From contig NZ_LMCM01000006.1 of assembly GCF_001426245.1 (NCBI RefSeq), positions 470,865-534,864 of the forward strand: DNA of 64,000 bases, written 5' to 3'. This DNA is from Phycicoccus sp. Root101 (lineage in GTDB: Bacteria > Actinomycetota > Actinomycetes > Actinomycetales > Dermatophilaceae). How positions within the stretch are numbered: the first letter of the stretch is position 1; every line of letters begins with the position of its first letter. The notes under the pieces were generated by a model. That model worked only from the letters and a program-made list of their open reading frames with translations. It searched no databases and was not told the origin of the DNA. The position numbers and the translations under genes are program-made. This document shows positions 24,276 through 31,634 of the stretch, in pieces.

Positions 24276-26519
24276 ATGAACGACGTGACCATCGACCCAG
24301 GCGAACCGCTCGGGGGAGCCGACCCCGTCGGCACCGCCACGAAGGACAATGACAGCGCCGGGGTGACGCGGCGAACCGTCCTGCGCCTCGGGGCCGCCGG
24401 CAGCCTCGGCCTCGCCGTCGCGGCCGCCCAGGGACCGGGGAGCCTCTTCCTCTCCCAGCGGGGGCTGCTCTCGCCGAGCGGCGCCTTCGCCGCCACCTCC
24501 ACAGCCCTGGCCGACCTCGTCTACATCGAGGCCTTCCCCACGAGCCCACTGATCCTGTCGCCGTTCACCGACGTCCTGCCGGTGCCCAAGGCCCTCGCAC
24601 CCGTGCCCGTGTCGGAGTTTAGCTCGTGGTCCAAGCCACCCGGTCCCGGGTCAGGCCAACAGAACTCGATGCAGAACGAGCGCCACCAGATCTGGTCGAG
24701 CGACATCGGGTGCCCGGACCCGCTCGTCTACAAGATCGACCTGCTGGTTCGCCAGCACGCCTTCACGACGTCCATGGTCCTGCCCATCGACAAGAACGGG
24801 CGTCCAACGCTCTCCTTCGACCAGCAGGGGCACCCGGTCGCCGCCGGGACGAAGCGGTTCCTCCCCCTCAGCACCATCTACGGCTTCAACGGCGCCTTCC
24901 CCGGTCCCATGATCAACGCCGAGTACGGGCGGCCCGTCCTCGTGCGGTTCGAGAACCACCTCGACGAGAACCCGCTCGGGCTGGACCGCCAGGACTTCGG
25001 CGCACCCGACTGGTCCTTCCTGACCCACCTGCACAACGGCCACACGGCCCCCGAGAGCGACGGCAACCCGCACTACTCGATGACGGCCGGTCCGAAGTAC
25101 CACGGCTACCTTCCGCAGACCTTCTGCGACAACCTCTACCTCAACTGGCCGGCGGGCAACGACGACCGGGAGAAGCAGAGCTTCTTCTGGTTCCACGACC
25201 ACCGGATGGACCACACCGGAGCCAACGTCTACAAGGGCATGGTCGGGCTCTACCCCATCTACGACCCGAAGAACGGGATGGACATGGGCGACGAGCGGCA
25301 GGGCCTTCGGCTGCCCGGCGTCCGCACCGACCACCCTGACGGCTCCTTCGACGTGGACTACGACATCCCGCTGGCCTTCTACGACTGCCGGCTCGACGAC
25401 GGTGTCACCATGCACAAGGACATGCACGACACCCTCGGTGAGTTCCCCGCGGCCAAGAACCCGTCGGTCCACCCGGAGTGGTGGGGCAAGACGTTCTTCA
25501 AGCACTTTCCCAGCCACGGGTTCGTCGGCGACATCTTCACGGTCAACGGCACCGCATACCCGGTCCTGGAGGTGAAGCGCCGCAAGTACCGCTTCCGCTT
25601 CCTCGACTGCTCGGTCGCCCGGATCTACGAGTTCAAGCTGATGGCCTCGACCCAGGGCCCCCGGACGGCAGCCTCGCTCGGCTACACCGATGACGAGCTC
25701 GAGGGCCAGTACCGCATCCCGGACGGCCAGCAGTGCATGCAGTTCACCCAGATCGCCTCCGACGGCGGGCTGCTGCCGTTCCCCGTGAAGCGCGACTCGT
25801 TCGAGCTCTGGCCGGCCAAGCGCCGCGAGGTCATCATCGACTTCACCCGGTACCAGGACGGGACGCCCACCACCAAGGGCGACGTCATCTACCTCACCGA
25901 CGTCATGAAGATGCCGAACGGCCGGATGTGGTCGAACTCCTCGAGGTTCTCCCCCGACCCGAACTACAAGGTGCCGGTGCTCAAGTTCGTCATCGGCGAC
26001 AGCGCCCCCGACGACAGCCAGGTCCCCACGGCCATGCGGCCCCTCCCCCCTCTGCCCAGCAACTGGAAGACCATGCTGGACAACCGCTTGATCTTCGAGG
26101 TCCAGCGAGGCAGCGCCGGCGGCGAGATCGAGTGGTTGATCAACGGCAGCCCGTTCACCCCGGACGTCGTCGCCACGAGCCTGAAGAACAACGCCGGCAA
26201 GACCCCCCTCGCCCAGCAGCGGAAGAACAGCTTCAACCTGTGGGAGATCCGCAACGGCGGAGGCGGCTGGGTCCACCCGTTCCACCTCCACATGGAGGAG
26301 CACCGCACCGTGATGCGCGGCGGCAAGGACGTCACTGCCGGAGGCGACAAGGGCCATCCTGACGACGTCTCCCGCGAGGACCTCGCCGCCCTCGACCCCG
26401 GTGAGTCGGTGATCGTCTACCGAGGGTTCCGCGACTTCGTGGGCCCGTACGTCGCCCACTGCCACAACCTCGCCCACGAGGACCACGCCATGATGTTCGG
26501 CTGGGAGATCACCTCCTGA
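24276..26519 (+). CDS. TAT-exported multicopper oxidase
   Basis: A 747-residue secreted oxidase that would oxidise a phenol, metal ion or similar while reducing oxygen to water. Twin arginines Arg32-Arg33 in TRRTVLRLGAAG mark the TAT signal. Copper ligands are complete: HLHNGH (251-256), HDH (307-309), HPFHLH (667-672) and HCHNLAHEDHAMM (728-740), giving type 1, 2 and 3 sites with Met739 as a likely axial ligand. The architecture resembles bilirubin-oxidase/CotA-type enzymes but is longer. A SARP-type promoter precedes it, and a membrane protein gene follows by 30 bp. Confidence 0.9.
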   Translation: MNDVTIDPGEPLGGADPVGTATKDNDSAGVTRRTVLRLGAAGSLGLAVAAAQGPGSLFLSQRGLLSPSGAFAATSTALADLVYIEAFPTSPLILSPFTDVLPVPKALAPVPVSEFSSWSKPPGPGSGQQNSMQNERHQIWSSDIGCPDPLVYKIDLLVRQHAFTTSMVLPIDKNGRPTLSFDQQGHPVAAGTKRFLPLSTIYGFNGAFPGPMINAEYGRPVLVRFENHLDENPLGLDRQDFGAPDWSFLTHLHNGHTAPESDGNPHYSMTAGPKYHGYLPQTFCDNLYLNWPAGNDDREKQSFFWFHDHRMDHTGANVYKGMVGLYPIYDPKNGMDMGDERQGLRLPGVRTDHPDGSFDVDYDIPLAFYDCRLDDGVTMHKDMHDTLGEFPAAKNPSVHPEWWGKTFFKHFPSHGFVGDIFTVNGTAYPVLEVKRRKYRFRFLDCSVARIYEFKLMASTQGPRTAASLGYTDDELEGQYRIPDGQQCMQFTQIASDGGLLPFPVKRDSFELWPAKRREVIIDFTRYQDGTPTTKGDVIYLTDVMKMPNGRMWSNSSRFSPDPNYKVPVLKFVIGDSAPDDSQVPTAMRPLPPLPSNWKTMLDNRLIFEVQRGSAGGEIEWLINGSPFTPDVVATSLKNNAGKTPLAQQRKNSFNLWEIRNGGGGWVHPFHLHMEEHRTVMRGGKDVTAGGDKGHPDDVSREDLAALDPGESVIVYRGFRDFVGPYVAHCHNLAHEDHAMMFGWEITS

Positions 26520-26549
26520 CCGGCGACAGCCGAAACGAGAGAGTGCGCC

Positions 26550-26585
26550 GTGTCCACCTCCATGTCCACCTCCATGTCCACCTCC
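26550..26585 (+). repeat. 12-bp coding tandem repeat (M-S-T-S units)
   Basis: The unit (A/G)TGTCCACCTCC occurs three times in a row at the very start of the gene, each copy beginning with a possible start codon. Unit length is a multiple of three, so copy-number change would alter protein length and start choice without shifting the frame. Confidence 0.75.
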
Positions 26586-27698
26586 ATCGCCACGAACCGT
26601 CCCGCGGTCGCCGGCCGCGCAGCCGTCCCCTGGCTGACCGTCCTGCCGCTTGCCGTGCTGATGTCGTTCGCGGACGGGTACTGGATGACGTCGCTGCGGG
26701 GCGCCTTCGGAGCCATCCAACGCACGCAGGACCTGTTCGGCAGCTGGGTGCGTGACTCCACCGTCCTCGTCCCCGCCTTCGTGCTGGCCGTGCTCGCAGC
26801 GCTCGTCCTCTCGGCCCGGCTGTACGGCCCGGTGCTGCGAGCCCGGCCCTCGGTCCCTGTCACGGCCCTGCTCATCGCCCTCGCCGGGACCGTCGCCGGA
26901 CTCCTCGCCCTCGGGGCCAGCACGGCCTACGACTACGAGCTCGAGAGCAGCCAGCTCGGCCTCATGGCCACGATGCAGGGCCGGTGCGTGGCCGGAGACT
27001 GCCTGGGCATCCAGCGCCGGGCGACGCTCGCCCTGCAGGAGCGTTCGGTCGTCATGGGGATGGGGCTGATCCTGCTCACCAACCTCGTCCTGGTCGGCTG
27101 GGTGGTGGCGGTGCGCGGGGGAAGGCTCCGGGTCAGCGCGCCCGGGCGGGCCGAGGGCGCGGCACGCTCCCGCGCGGACGACCTGCGCCGCCTGCTCGCC
27201 GTCGGACTGGTGTGCAGCGCGGTGATCCACGGCGCCGTGGTACCCGAGCACCTGGTCGAGTGGCCCGCGGCCGGCGCCTTCTTCGTCGCACTCACCGGTG
27301 TCGAGCTCGCCGCCGCGATCCTCGTCATCCGACGACCCCAGGCATCCACCCTGGTGGCCGCGGCGGTCGCCTCGCTGGGACCGCTCCTGGTGTGGCTCTG
27401 CTCGCGGACCGTGGGGCTGCCGTTCGGGCCCGAGCCGGGCACCGCCGAGGCCGTCGGGCTGGCGGACGTCTCCGCCTGCCTGCTCGAGCTCGCCACCCTG
27501 GCGGCAGCAGTCGTCCTCGTCCTCGCGCGACCCGGGCTGGGGTCCCGGCCAGGGACCGGGCCACACCGCGGCTGGATCGCCGTCATGGCCCTGCTCACGG
27601 TGACCACGGTCGGGTTCTCCGGCACCGGGCTCGCGGGCTTCGACGGCTTCGGCGTCGCCCCCGCCCACGGCTCCACCGTCGCGGGGCACCACCACTGA
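26550..27698 (+). CDS. Polytopic membrane protein co-transcribed with the multicopper oxidase
   Basis: A 382-residue membrane protein of unknown function with about nine hydrophobic segments. After the first helices comes a loop with two cysteines, MQGRCVAGDCLGIQRR, and the C-terminus ends in AHGSTVAGHHH, a possible metal-binding tail. The N-terminus is three 12-bp repeats encoding M-S-T-S each. GTG at 26550 follows GAGAGAG. Its position 30 bp after the oxidase suggests a membrane partner, for example for electron or copper supply, but I do not recognise a family. Confidence 0.75.
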   Translation: MSTSMSTSMSTSIATNRPAVAGRAAVPWLTVLPLAVLMSFADGYWMTSLRGAFGAIQRTQDLFGSWVRDSTVLVPAFVLAVLAALVLSARLYGPVLRARPSVPVTALLIALAGTVAGLLALGASTAYDYELESSQLGLMATMQGRCVAGDCLGIQRRATLALQERSVVMGMGLILLTNLVLVGWVVAVRGGRLRVSAPGRAEGAARSRADDLRRLLAVGLVCSAVIHGAVVPEHLVEWPAAGAFFVALTGVELAAAILVIRRPQASTLVAAAVASLGPLLVWLCSRTVGLPFGPEPGTAEAVGLADVSACLLELATLAAAVVLVLARPGLGSRPGTGPHRGWIAVMALLTVTTVGFSGTGLAGFDGFGVAPAHGSTVAGHHH

Positions 27699-27710
27699 GA
27701 AGTGTTGTGC

Positions 27711-28079
27711 TCAGGTCACCGGGCTCGCCGCCCGGACGGCCGCCAGCAACGACTCCGGCCCGTCTCCCTTCATGACGAAGACGGTGGCCCCCGCCTCCAG
27801 AGCCGCCTTCTCCGAGCGAGCGCGGGAGCGTCCGGTCAGCACGACCACTCGGACGTGGGGGGCTGCTTCGAGGATCTGGCGGGTGGCCTCCAGGCCGTCG
27901 AGTCCGGGCATCGAGAGATCCATGACGACCACGTCGGGGGACGTGGTCGTGGCCATGAGCACCCCTGCGTGGCCGTCCCGTGCATCCCCGCAGACCACGA
28001 GGTCGTGCTGCGAGGCGAACAGGGCCAGCAGCCCCAGCCGCACCGGGGCCGAGTCGTCGACGACGAGGACCCGGATCAC
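27711..28079 (-). CDS. Stand-alone response-regulator receiver protein (CheY-like)
   Basis: A 122-residue receiver domain with no output domain. Acidic pocket residues sit in VLVVDDS (Asp8-Asp9), the phospho-acceptor is Asp54 in VVMDLSMPG, and VVVLTGRS and FVMKGD supply the Thr and Lys. GTG at 28079 has a perfect AAGGAGG five bases upstream. It lies 99 bp after the histidine kinase and likely receives phosphate from it, perhaps as a sink or a protein-interaction switch. It faces the membrane-protein gene tail to tail. Confidence 0.85.
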   Translation of the reverse strand: MIRVLVVDDSAPVRLGLLALFASQHDLVVCGDARDGHAGVLMATTTSPDVVVMDLSMPGLDGLEATRQILEAAPHVRVVVLTGRSRARSEKAALEAGATVFVMKGDGPESLLAAVRAASPVT

Positions 28080-28178
28080 CTCGACCTCCTTGTCGTAGCG
28101 GAAGGGCCACTGCACCAGGCCCGTGGACGCATCGTCGCCGAACGGCCTCGGGCTGACCTCGGGCCCGACGAACACCTG

Positions 28179-29567
28179 CTAGTCACGGCGGGACGCCGGA
28201 TCGGAGCGCACGGTGTCCAGCGAGGTCAGCCGCGGGTCGAGGGTCAACGGGATGGTCGCCCGGACCTCGACCCCGCCACCCTTCGGGGTGCCCAGCTCGA
28301 GGCCGCCCCCGAAGTCGACCAGGGTGTCCGCGAGCAGGCGAAGGCCGACATGACCGCGCTCCGTGGCACCCGGCGCCATACCCACTCCGTCGTCGGCCAC
28401 CGTCACGCGGGCCACCGGCCCTTCCACCCACGCCTCCACCCACGCGGACGAGGCGTGGGCGTGGCGCACGACGTTGCGCAGCGCTTCCCGCACGACCCGG
28501 TAGACGAGCTGGACCGACTCGGCGGAGGCGCGTGGGATCTCGGGGTCGATGCGCACGTGCACGTCCAGCCCCTTCTCGCGTGCTCGTTCGGCCAGCTCCT
28601 CGACGGCGACGAGCAGCCCCTCGTCGGCCAGGTCCGCAGGGTAGATGTCGGTCAGCAGACCACGCAGGGCGATGACGTCCCGGTCGAGCCCCTCACGCAC
28701 GGCGACCAGCACCCGCCGTGAGTCGGCGTCGGACTCCGGGATCGCCCGGATCACCGCCGGGAGCGTGTACGCCAGCCCCGTCAGGTCCTGGACGAGGCCG
28801 TCGTGGAGGTCCGCGGCGATCCGGCGCCGCTCCAGGTCCGACGCGGACAACGCGTGGCGCACCATGACGTTCCGCTCGTCCCGGGCCTTGTCGACCCTGC
28901 GCACGAGGGTGCGCACCAGGGGCAGCAGCGCGAGCTGGAAGAGGGCCAGGGCACCCAGGGCGAGCAACGACAGCTTGACGACGATGTCGCGGTTGTCGGC
29001 GCGCATCCGGTCGGTCGACCAGTAGGACTCGAACACGATCGGCTGTCCTTCGGCGTCGTGCGCACCGGCGTACACCTCGAGCAGCTGGCGGCTGGGGCGG
29101 TCCTCGACGTTCTCGACCTTGGTCAGGTCGGACACTGCTGCGGTGACCTTCTCGGTGCCGAACAGCTCCGCCACGTCGGCGTCCAGGGGGTAGCGCTCGC
29201 CGATCAGGGCGGACTCGTCGGACCAGATGACCTTCCCGTCCGGCCCCCAGAGCTTCACGTGGACGATCGACCCGTCCTGCAGTCGCGCCCGCATCACGTT
29301 GGCGAACACCGTGGTCCGCGCCGGGTCACCCCTACGCACGGCCGCGTCGACGAGGGGCGCGGCGACGGTGTGGGCGAAGGCCGCACCGCGCACGCGCGCC
29401 TCACCCAGCGCGATGTCGGCGGCAAGGGTGCGGGCGACGAGCACCACCGCGATGCCGACGGCCACGAGGACCACCGCGCTGGAGAGGAGGTACCGCGTGA
29501 CGGCGAAGGCCAGGGACCGGCCCCCGACCGGTCTCCTCCACCGCGCCAGGAGCCTAGTCGGGGTCAT
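28179..29567 (-). CDS. NarL-partner-type sensor histidine kinase
   Basis: A 462-residue membrane kinase. Transmembrane helices lie at about 28-46 and 197-220, enclosing an extracytoplasmic sensor of about 150 residues. The dimerisation/phosphorylation helix is LERRRIAADLHDGLVQDL with His255, and the ATPase domain shows VYRVVREALRNVVRHAHA, VADDGVGM and a closing GGGLELGTPKGGG. The ATG at 29567 overlaps the response-regulator stop by 14 bp, so the two are coupled. The ligand is unknown; its place between two oxidase-type secreted systems suggests a redox or metal cue, which is inference. Confidence 0.88.
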   Translation of the reverse strand: MTPTRLLARWRRPVGGRSLAFAVTRYLLSSAVVLVAVGIAVVLVARTLAADIALGEARVRGAAFAHTVAAPLVDAAVRRGDPARTTVFANVMRARLQDGSIVHVKLWGPDGKVIWSDESALIGERYPLDADVAELFGTEKVTAAVSDLTKVENVEDRPSRQLLEVYAGAHDAEGQPIVFESYWSTDRMRADNRDIVVKLSLLALGALALFQLALLPLVRTLVRRVDKARDERNVMVRHALSASDLERRRIAADLHDGLVQDLTGLAYTLPAVIRAIPESDADSRRVLVAVREGLDRDVIALRGLLTDIYPADLADEGLLVAVEELAERAREKGLDVHVRIDPEIPRASAESVQLVYRVVREALRNVVRHAHASSAWVEAWVEGPVARVTVADDGVGMAPGATERGHVGLRLLADTLVDFGGGLELGTPKGGGVEVRATIPLTLDPRLTSLDTVRSDPASRRD

Positions 29568-30198
29568 CGAGCTGGATGAGTCCGCGGCGGTGCGCCGTCA
29601 CGACCGCCTCGAGCTGGGTGTGGGCACCCAGCTTGGACAGGATGTTCTTGATGTGGCCCCGACACGTCAGGAGCGAGATGCCGAGGCCGCGGGCGATCCC
29701 GCCGGCGTCCTCGCCCGCCGCCAGGCGCGCAAGGACGTCCCGCTCCCGGGAGGTGAGGGGGGTGGTCGGGGGGTGGTGCTTCCCGGCACCACCACCGACG
29801 AGGAGCCGCACCAGGCTGGGGTGCACCATGAAGTCGTCCCGGCGCGACGACCGGACCGCGGCCAGGAGGTCGTCGAGCTGCCCGTCCTTGGGCATGAGCC
29901 CGCAGGCGCCCGCAGCGACGGCACGCTCGAGCAGCCCACGTGTGACGAACCCGGTGAGGATGATGACCCGCGTCGCTGGTGCGGTGGCGAGCAGCCGCGA
30001 CGTCGTGTCGATCCCGTCCGCGTCGCGGAGTCGGACGTCCATGACGACCACGTCCGGGCGGAGCTCGCCGGCCAACCTCAGCGCCTCGTCCGCGTCGCCC
30101 GTGGTCGCGATGCACTCGAGGTCGTCCTCCCTCGAGATGGCGACGGCCACGGCGTCGGCGACGGTCCCGTGGTCGTCGACGACGAGCACGCGCGTCAT
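29554..30198 (-). CDS. NarL/FixJ-family response regulator
   Basis: A 214-residue two-domain regulator. The receiver has VLVVDDH (Asp8-Asp9) and phospho-acceptor Asp54 (VVMDVRL). The LuxR HTH runs from PLTSRERDVLARLAAGE to GLGISLLTCRGHIKNILSKLG, near 142-205. Its start is taken as the ATG at 30198, with GAGGTG almost abutting it; an in-frame GTG just upstream is an alternative. The frame continues far upstream but that part is antisense to the SARP gene. It pairs with the adjacent kinase. Confidence 0.88.
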   Translation of the reverse strand: MTRVLVVDDHGTVADAVAVAISREDDLECIATTGDADEALRLAGELRPDVVVMDVRLRDADGIDTTSRLLATAPATRVIILTGFVTRGLLERAVAAGACGLMPKDGQLDDLLAAVRSSRRDDFMVHPSLVRLLVGGGAGKHHPPTTPLTSRERDVLARLAAGEDAGGIARGLGISLLTCRGHIKNILSKLGAHTQLEAVVTAHRRGLIQLDDPD

Positions 30199-30507
30199 CA
30201 CCTCGCCCACCAGAGCCGCCACCTCCCCACAGGTCACCCCCGATGCAGGGCGCGGCGTCCCCCACGCCGTGGACCCCCGCCCAGCAAGCCCAGTATCCGC
30301 GCGGCCCGTCCCCCGGGCCATAGTCCGTGCGAACCATCGTGGCCACCCGATGGTGTCGTGAACCACAGCAAACCGCAGCGAACGATCGCGACCGCCGTGG
30401 GCGCGTGGATCCCACCGCCCCAGATTGGGTGTCGTTCGACCCCGAGGCTGCCGGAGCTCTGGATCGCTGCTCGGCGCGAGCATGGTCGTGGCGGAAGGGG
30501 AACGGCC
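30199..30507. promoter_or_regulatory. 309-bp divergent regulatory region between response regulator and SARP genes
   Basis: No gene is seen. It holds a perfect inverted repeat ACCATCG-N8-CGATGGT (30333-30354), a minus-strand GATACT box near 30290 that may serve the response-regulator operon, and on the plus side a single CCCGAGG (30441-30447) followed by a poorer half copy CCGGAGC (30451-30457), a weak hint of SARP self-regulation. GGAAGGGG before 30508 is the SARP ribosome site. Confidence 0.5.
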
Positions 30508-31494
30508 ATGACCGGTGGGGATGGGGTCGAGGACATCACAGGCACCGCGGTGCTGCGGGCCACGCTGTGCGGACGGGTGACGGTCACGGGGCACGGATCG
30601 GTGCTCGGTCCGCGCGAGCTCGGGGGGACGAAACCGCGCCACATCCTCATCGCACTGCTCCTGCGGGCCGGCCAGCCGGTCACGAAGGCGCGCCTCGTCG
30701 AGGCGCTCTGGGGAGACGCGCCGCCGTCGGGGGCGACAGGCACGCTCGAGGGCTACGTCAGCCTGCTGCGCAAGCGCATCGAGCCCCTGCACCCGGGACA
30801 GGACAGCCCGGTCCGCACCGTGCCCGGGGGGTACCTCGCGGACCCGTCGCTGGTCGAGGTGGACGTCGAGCGCTTCCGTGCCCTCGTGGCAGCCGCGCGA
30901 CGCCCCGGGAACCCTCCGACGCGGGCGCTGGTGGACTACGCCGCCGGCCTCCTGCTCGTGGAGGGTGGCCTCGTCCCGGACGAGCTCGCCCCGTCGTGGC
31001 TCGAGGAAGAGCGCCGAGCGCACGCCGCCCTCGTCGGCAAGGTGGTGGTCGAGGCCGGGATGCTGGCGCTCGACGCCGACCAGCCCGTCCTCGCCGAACA
31101 CTGGGCCCGTCGGGCCCTGGACCGTGACGCCTTCGACGAGACGGCCTGGAGGGTGCTGCTGGAGTCGTTGGAGGTGCGCGGCCTGCACGCTGACGGTGTG
31201 CGCGCCTACGACACCTGCCGGCGACTCTTCGACCGAGAGCTCGGCTGCGCCCCCGGTCCCGGGATCAGGGCGGCCTTCAGCCGACTGCTCGCCGGGACCC
31301 GGGGTGACGACGGGGGGCTGGGGAGCCTGCTGCAAGCGGTCCTGCGCGTGCACGCCGAGCTCTCTCCCCCACCCCTTCGTTCCGTCGAGCGCACCGGCGA
31401 CGCCACGGGCCTCGAGGAGGCCTGTCGGGCCCTCGACGCCCTCATCGCCACGGCCCGGCACCGCTGCGGCCTGAGGGTGGCCAGCTCCGCCTGA
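30508..31494 (+). CDS. SARP-family transcriptional activator (OmpR-like DNA-binding domain plus BTAD)
   Basis: A 328-residue activator. The winged-helix domain covers roughly 15-105 (PRHILIALLLRAGQPVTKAR, then LEGYVSLLRKRIEP and VRTVPGGYLAD). The bacterial transcriptional activation domain follows to about 270 (YAAGLLLVEGGLVPDELAPS, EARRAHA-type helices, RRALDRDAFDETAWRVL). There is no NB-ARC ATPase, so it is a small SARP. ATG at 30508 has GGAAGGGG upstream. SARPs bind direct heptamer repeats; matching repeats lie before the oxidase (24237) and the TIG protein (31524), on both sides of this gene. Confidence 0.88.
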   Translation: MTGGDGVEDITGTAVLRATLCGRVTVTGHGSVLGPRELGGTKPRHILIALLLRAGQPVTKARLVEALWGDAPPSGATGTLEGYVSLLRKRIEPLHPGQDSPVRTVPGGYLADPSLVEVDVERFRALVAAARRPGNPPTRALVDYAAGLLLVEGGLVPDELAPSWLEEERRAHAALVGKVVVEAGMLALDADQPVLAEHWARRALDRDAFDETAWRVLLESLEVRGLHADGVRAYDTCRRLFDRELGCAPGPGIRAAFSRLLAGTRGDDGGLGSLLQAVLRVHAELSPPPLRSVERTGDATGLEEACRALDALIATARHRCGLRVASSA

Positions 31495-31523
31495 GCAGGT
31501 CCCCCATCTGAGGGGGCTGGCGG

Positions 31524-31556
31524 CCCGAGGTGACCCCGAGGTCACGCAGAGACGAT
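31524..31556 (+). promoter_or_regulatory. SARP-type promoter of the TIG-domain protein
   Basis: CCCGAGG (31524-31530), four bases, CCCGAGG (31535-31541), nine bases, then GACGAT (31551-31556). Spacing is identical to the oxidase promoter at 24237-24269. Transcription would begin near 31563, leaving a leader of about 70 bases with a GGAGGA ribosome site. A small CCCCC/GGGGG hairpin at 31501-31516 just before it may end the SARP transcript. Confidence 0.72.
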
Positions 31557-31634
31557 GCATCGGTACGACACATCCGGTGTCGACGAACAGGGACGGGATC
31601 CCTCGGACCACCGCCCGAGACCACGGAGGACGAA

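Noticed and set aside
24651-27695. A 1014-codon open frame on the minus strand
   Set aside because: It is antisense to the multicopper oxidase and membrane-protein genes, both of which have intact motifs; long antisense frames are expected at this GC content.
30441-30457. Third SARP site upstream of the SARP gene itself
   Set aside because: Only one exact CCCGAGG; the second half matches 5 of 7 with wrong spacing and no GACGNT at nine bases.
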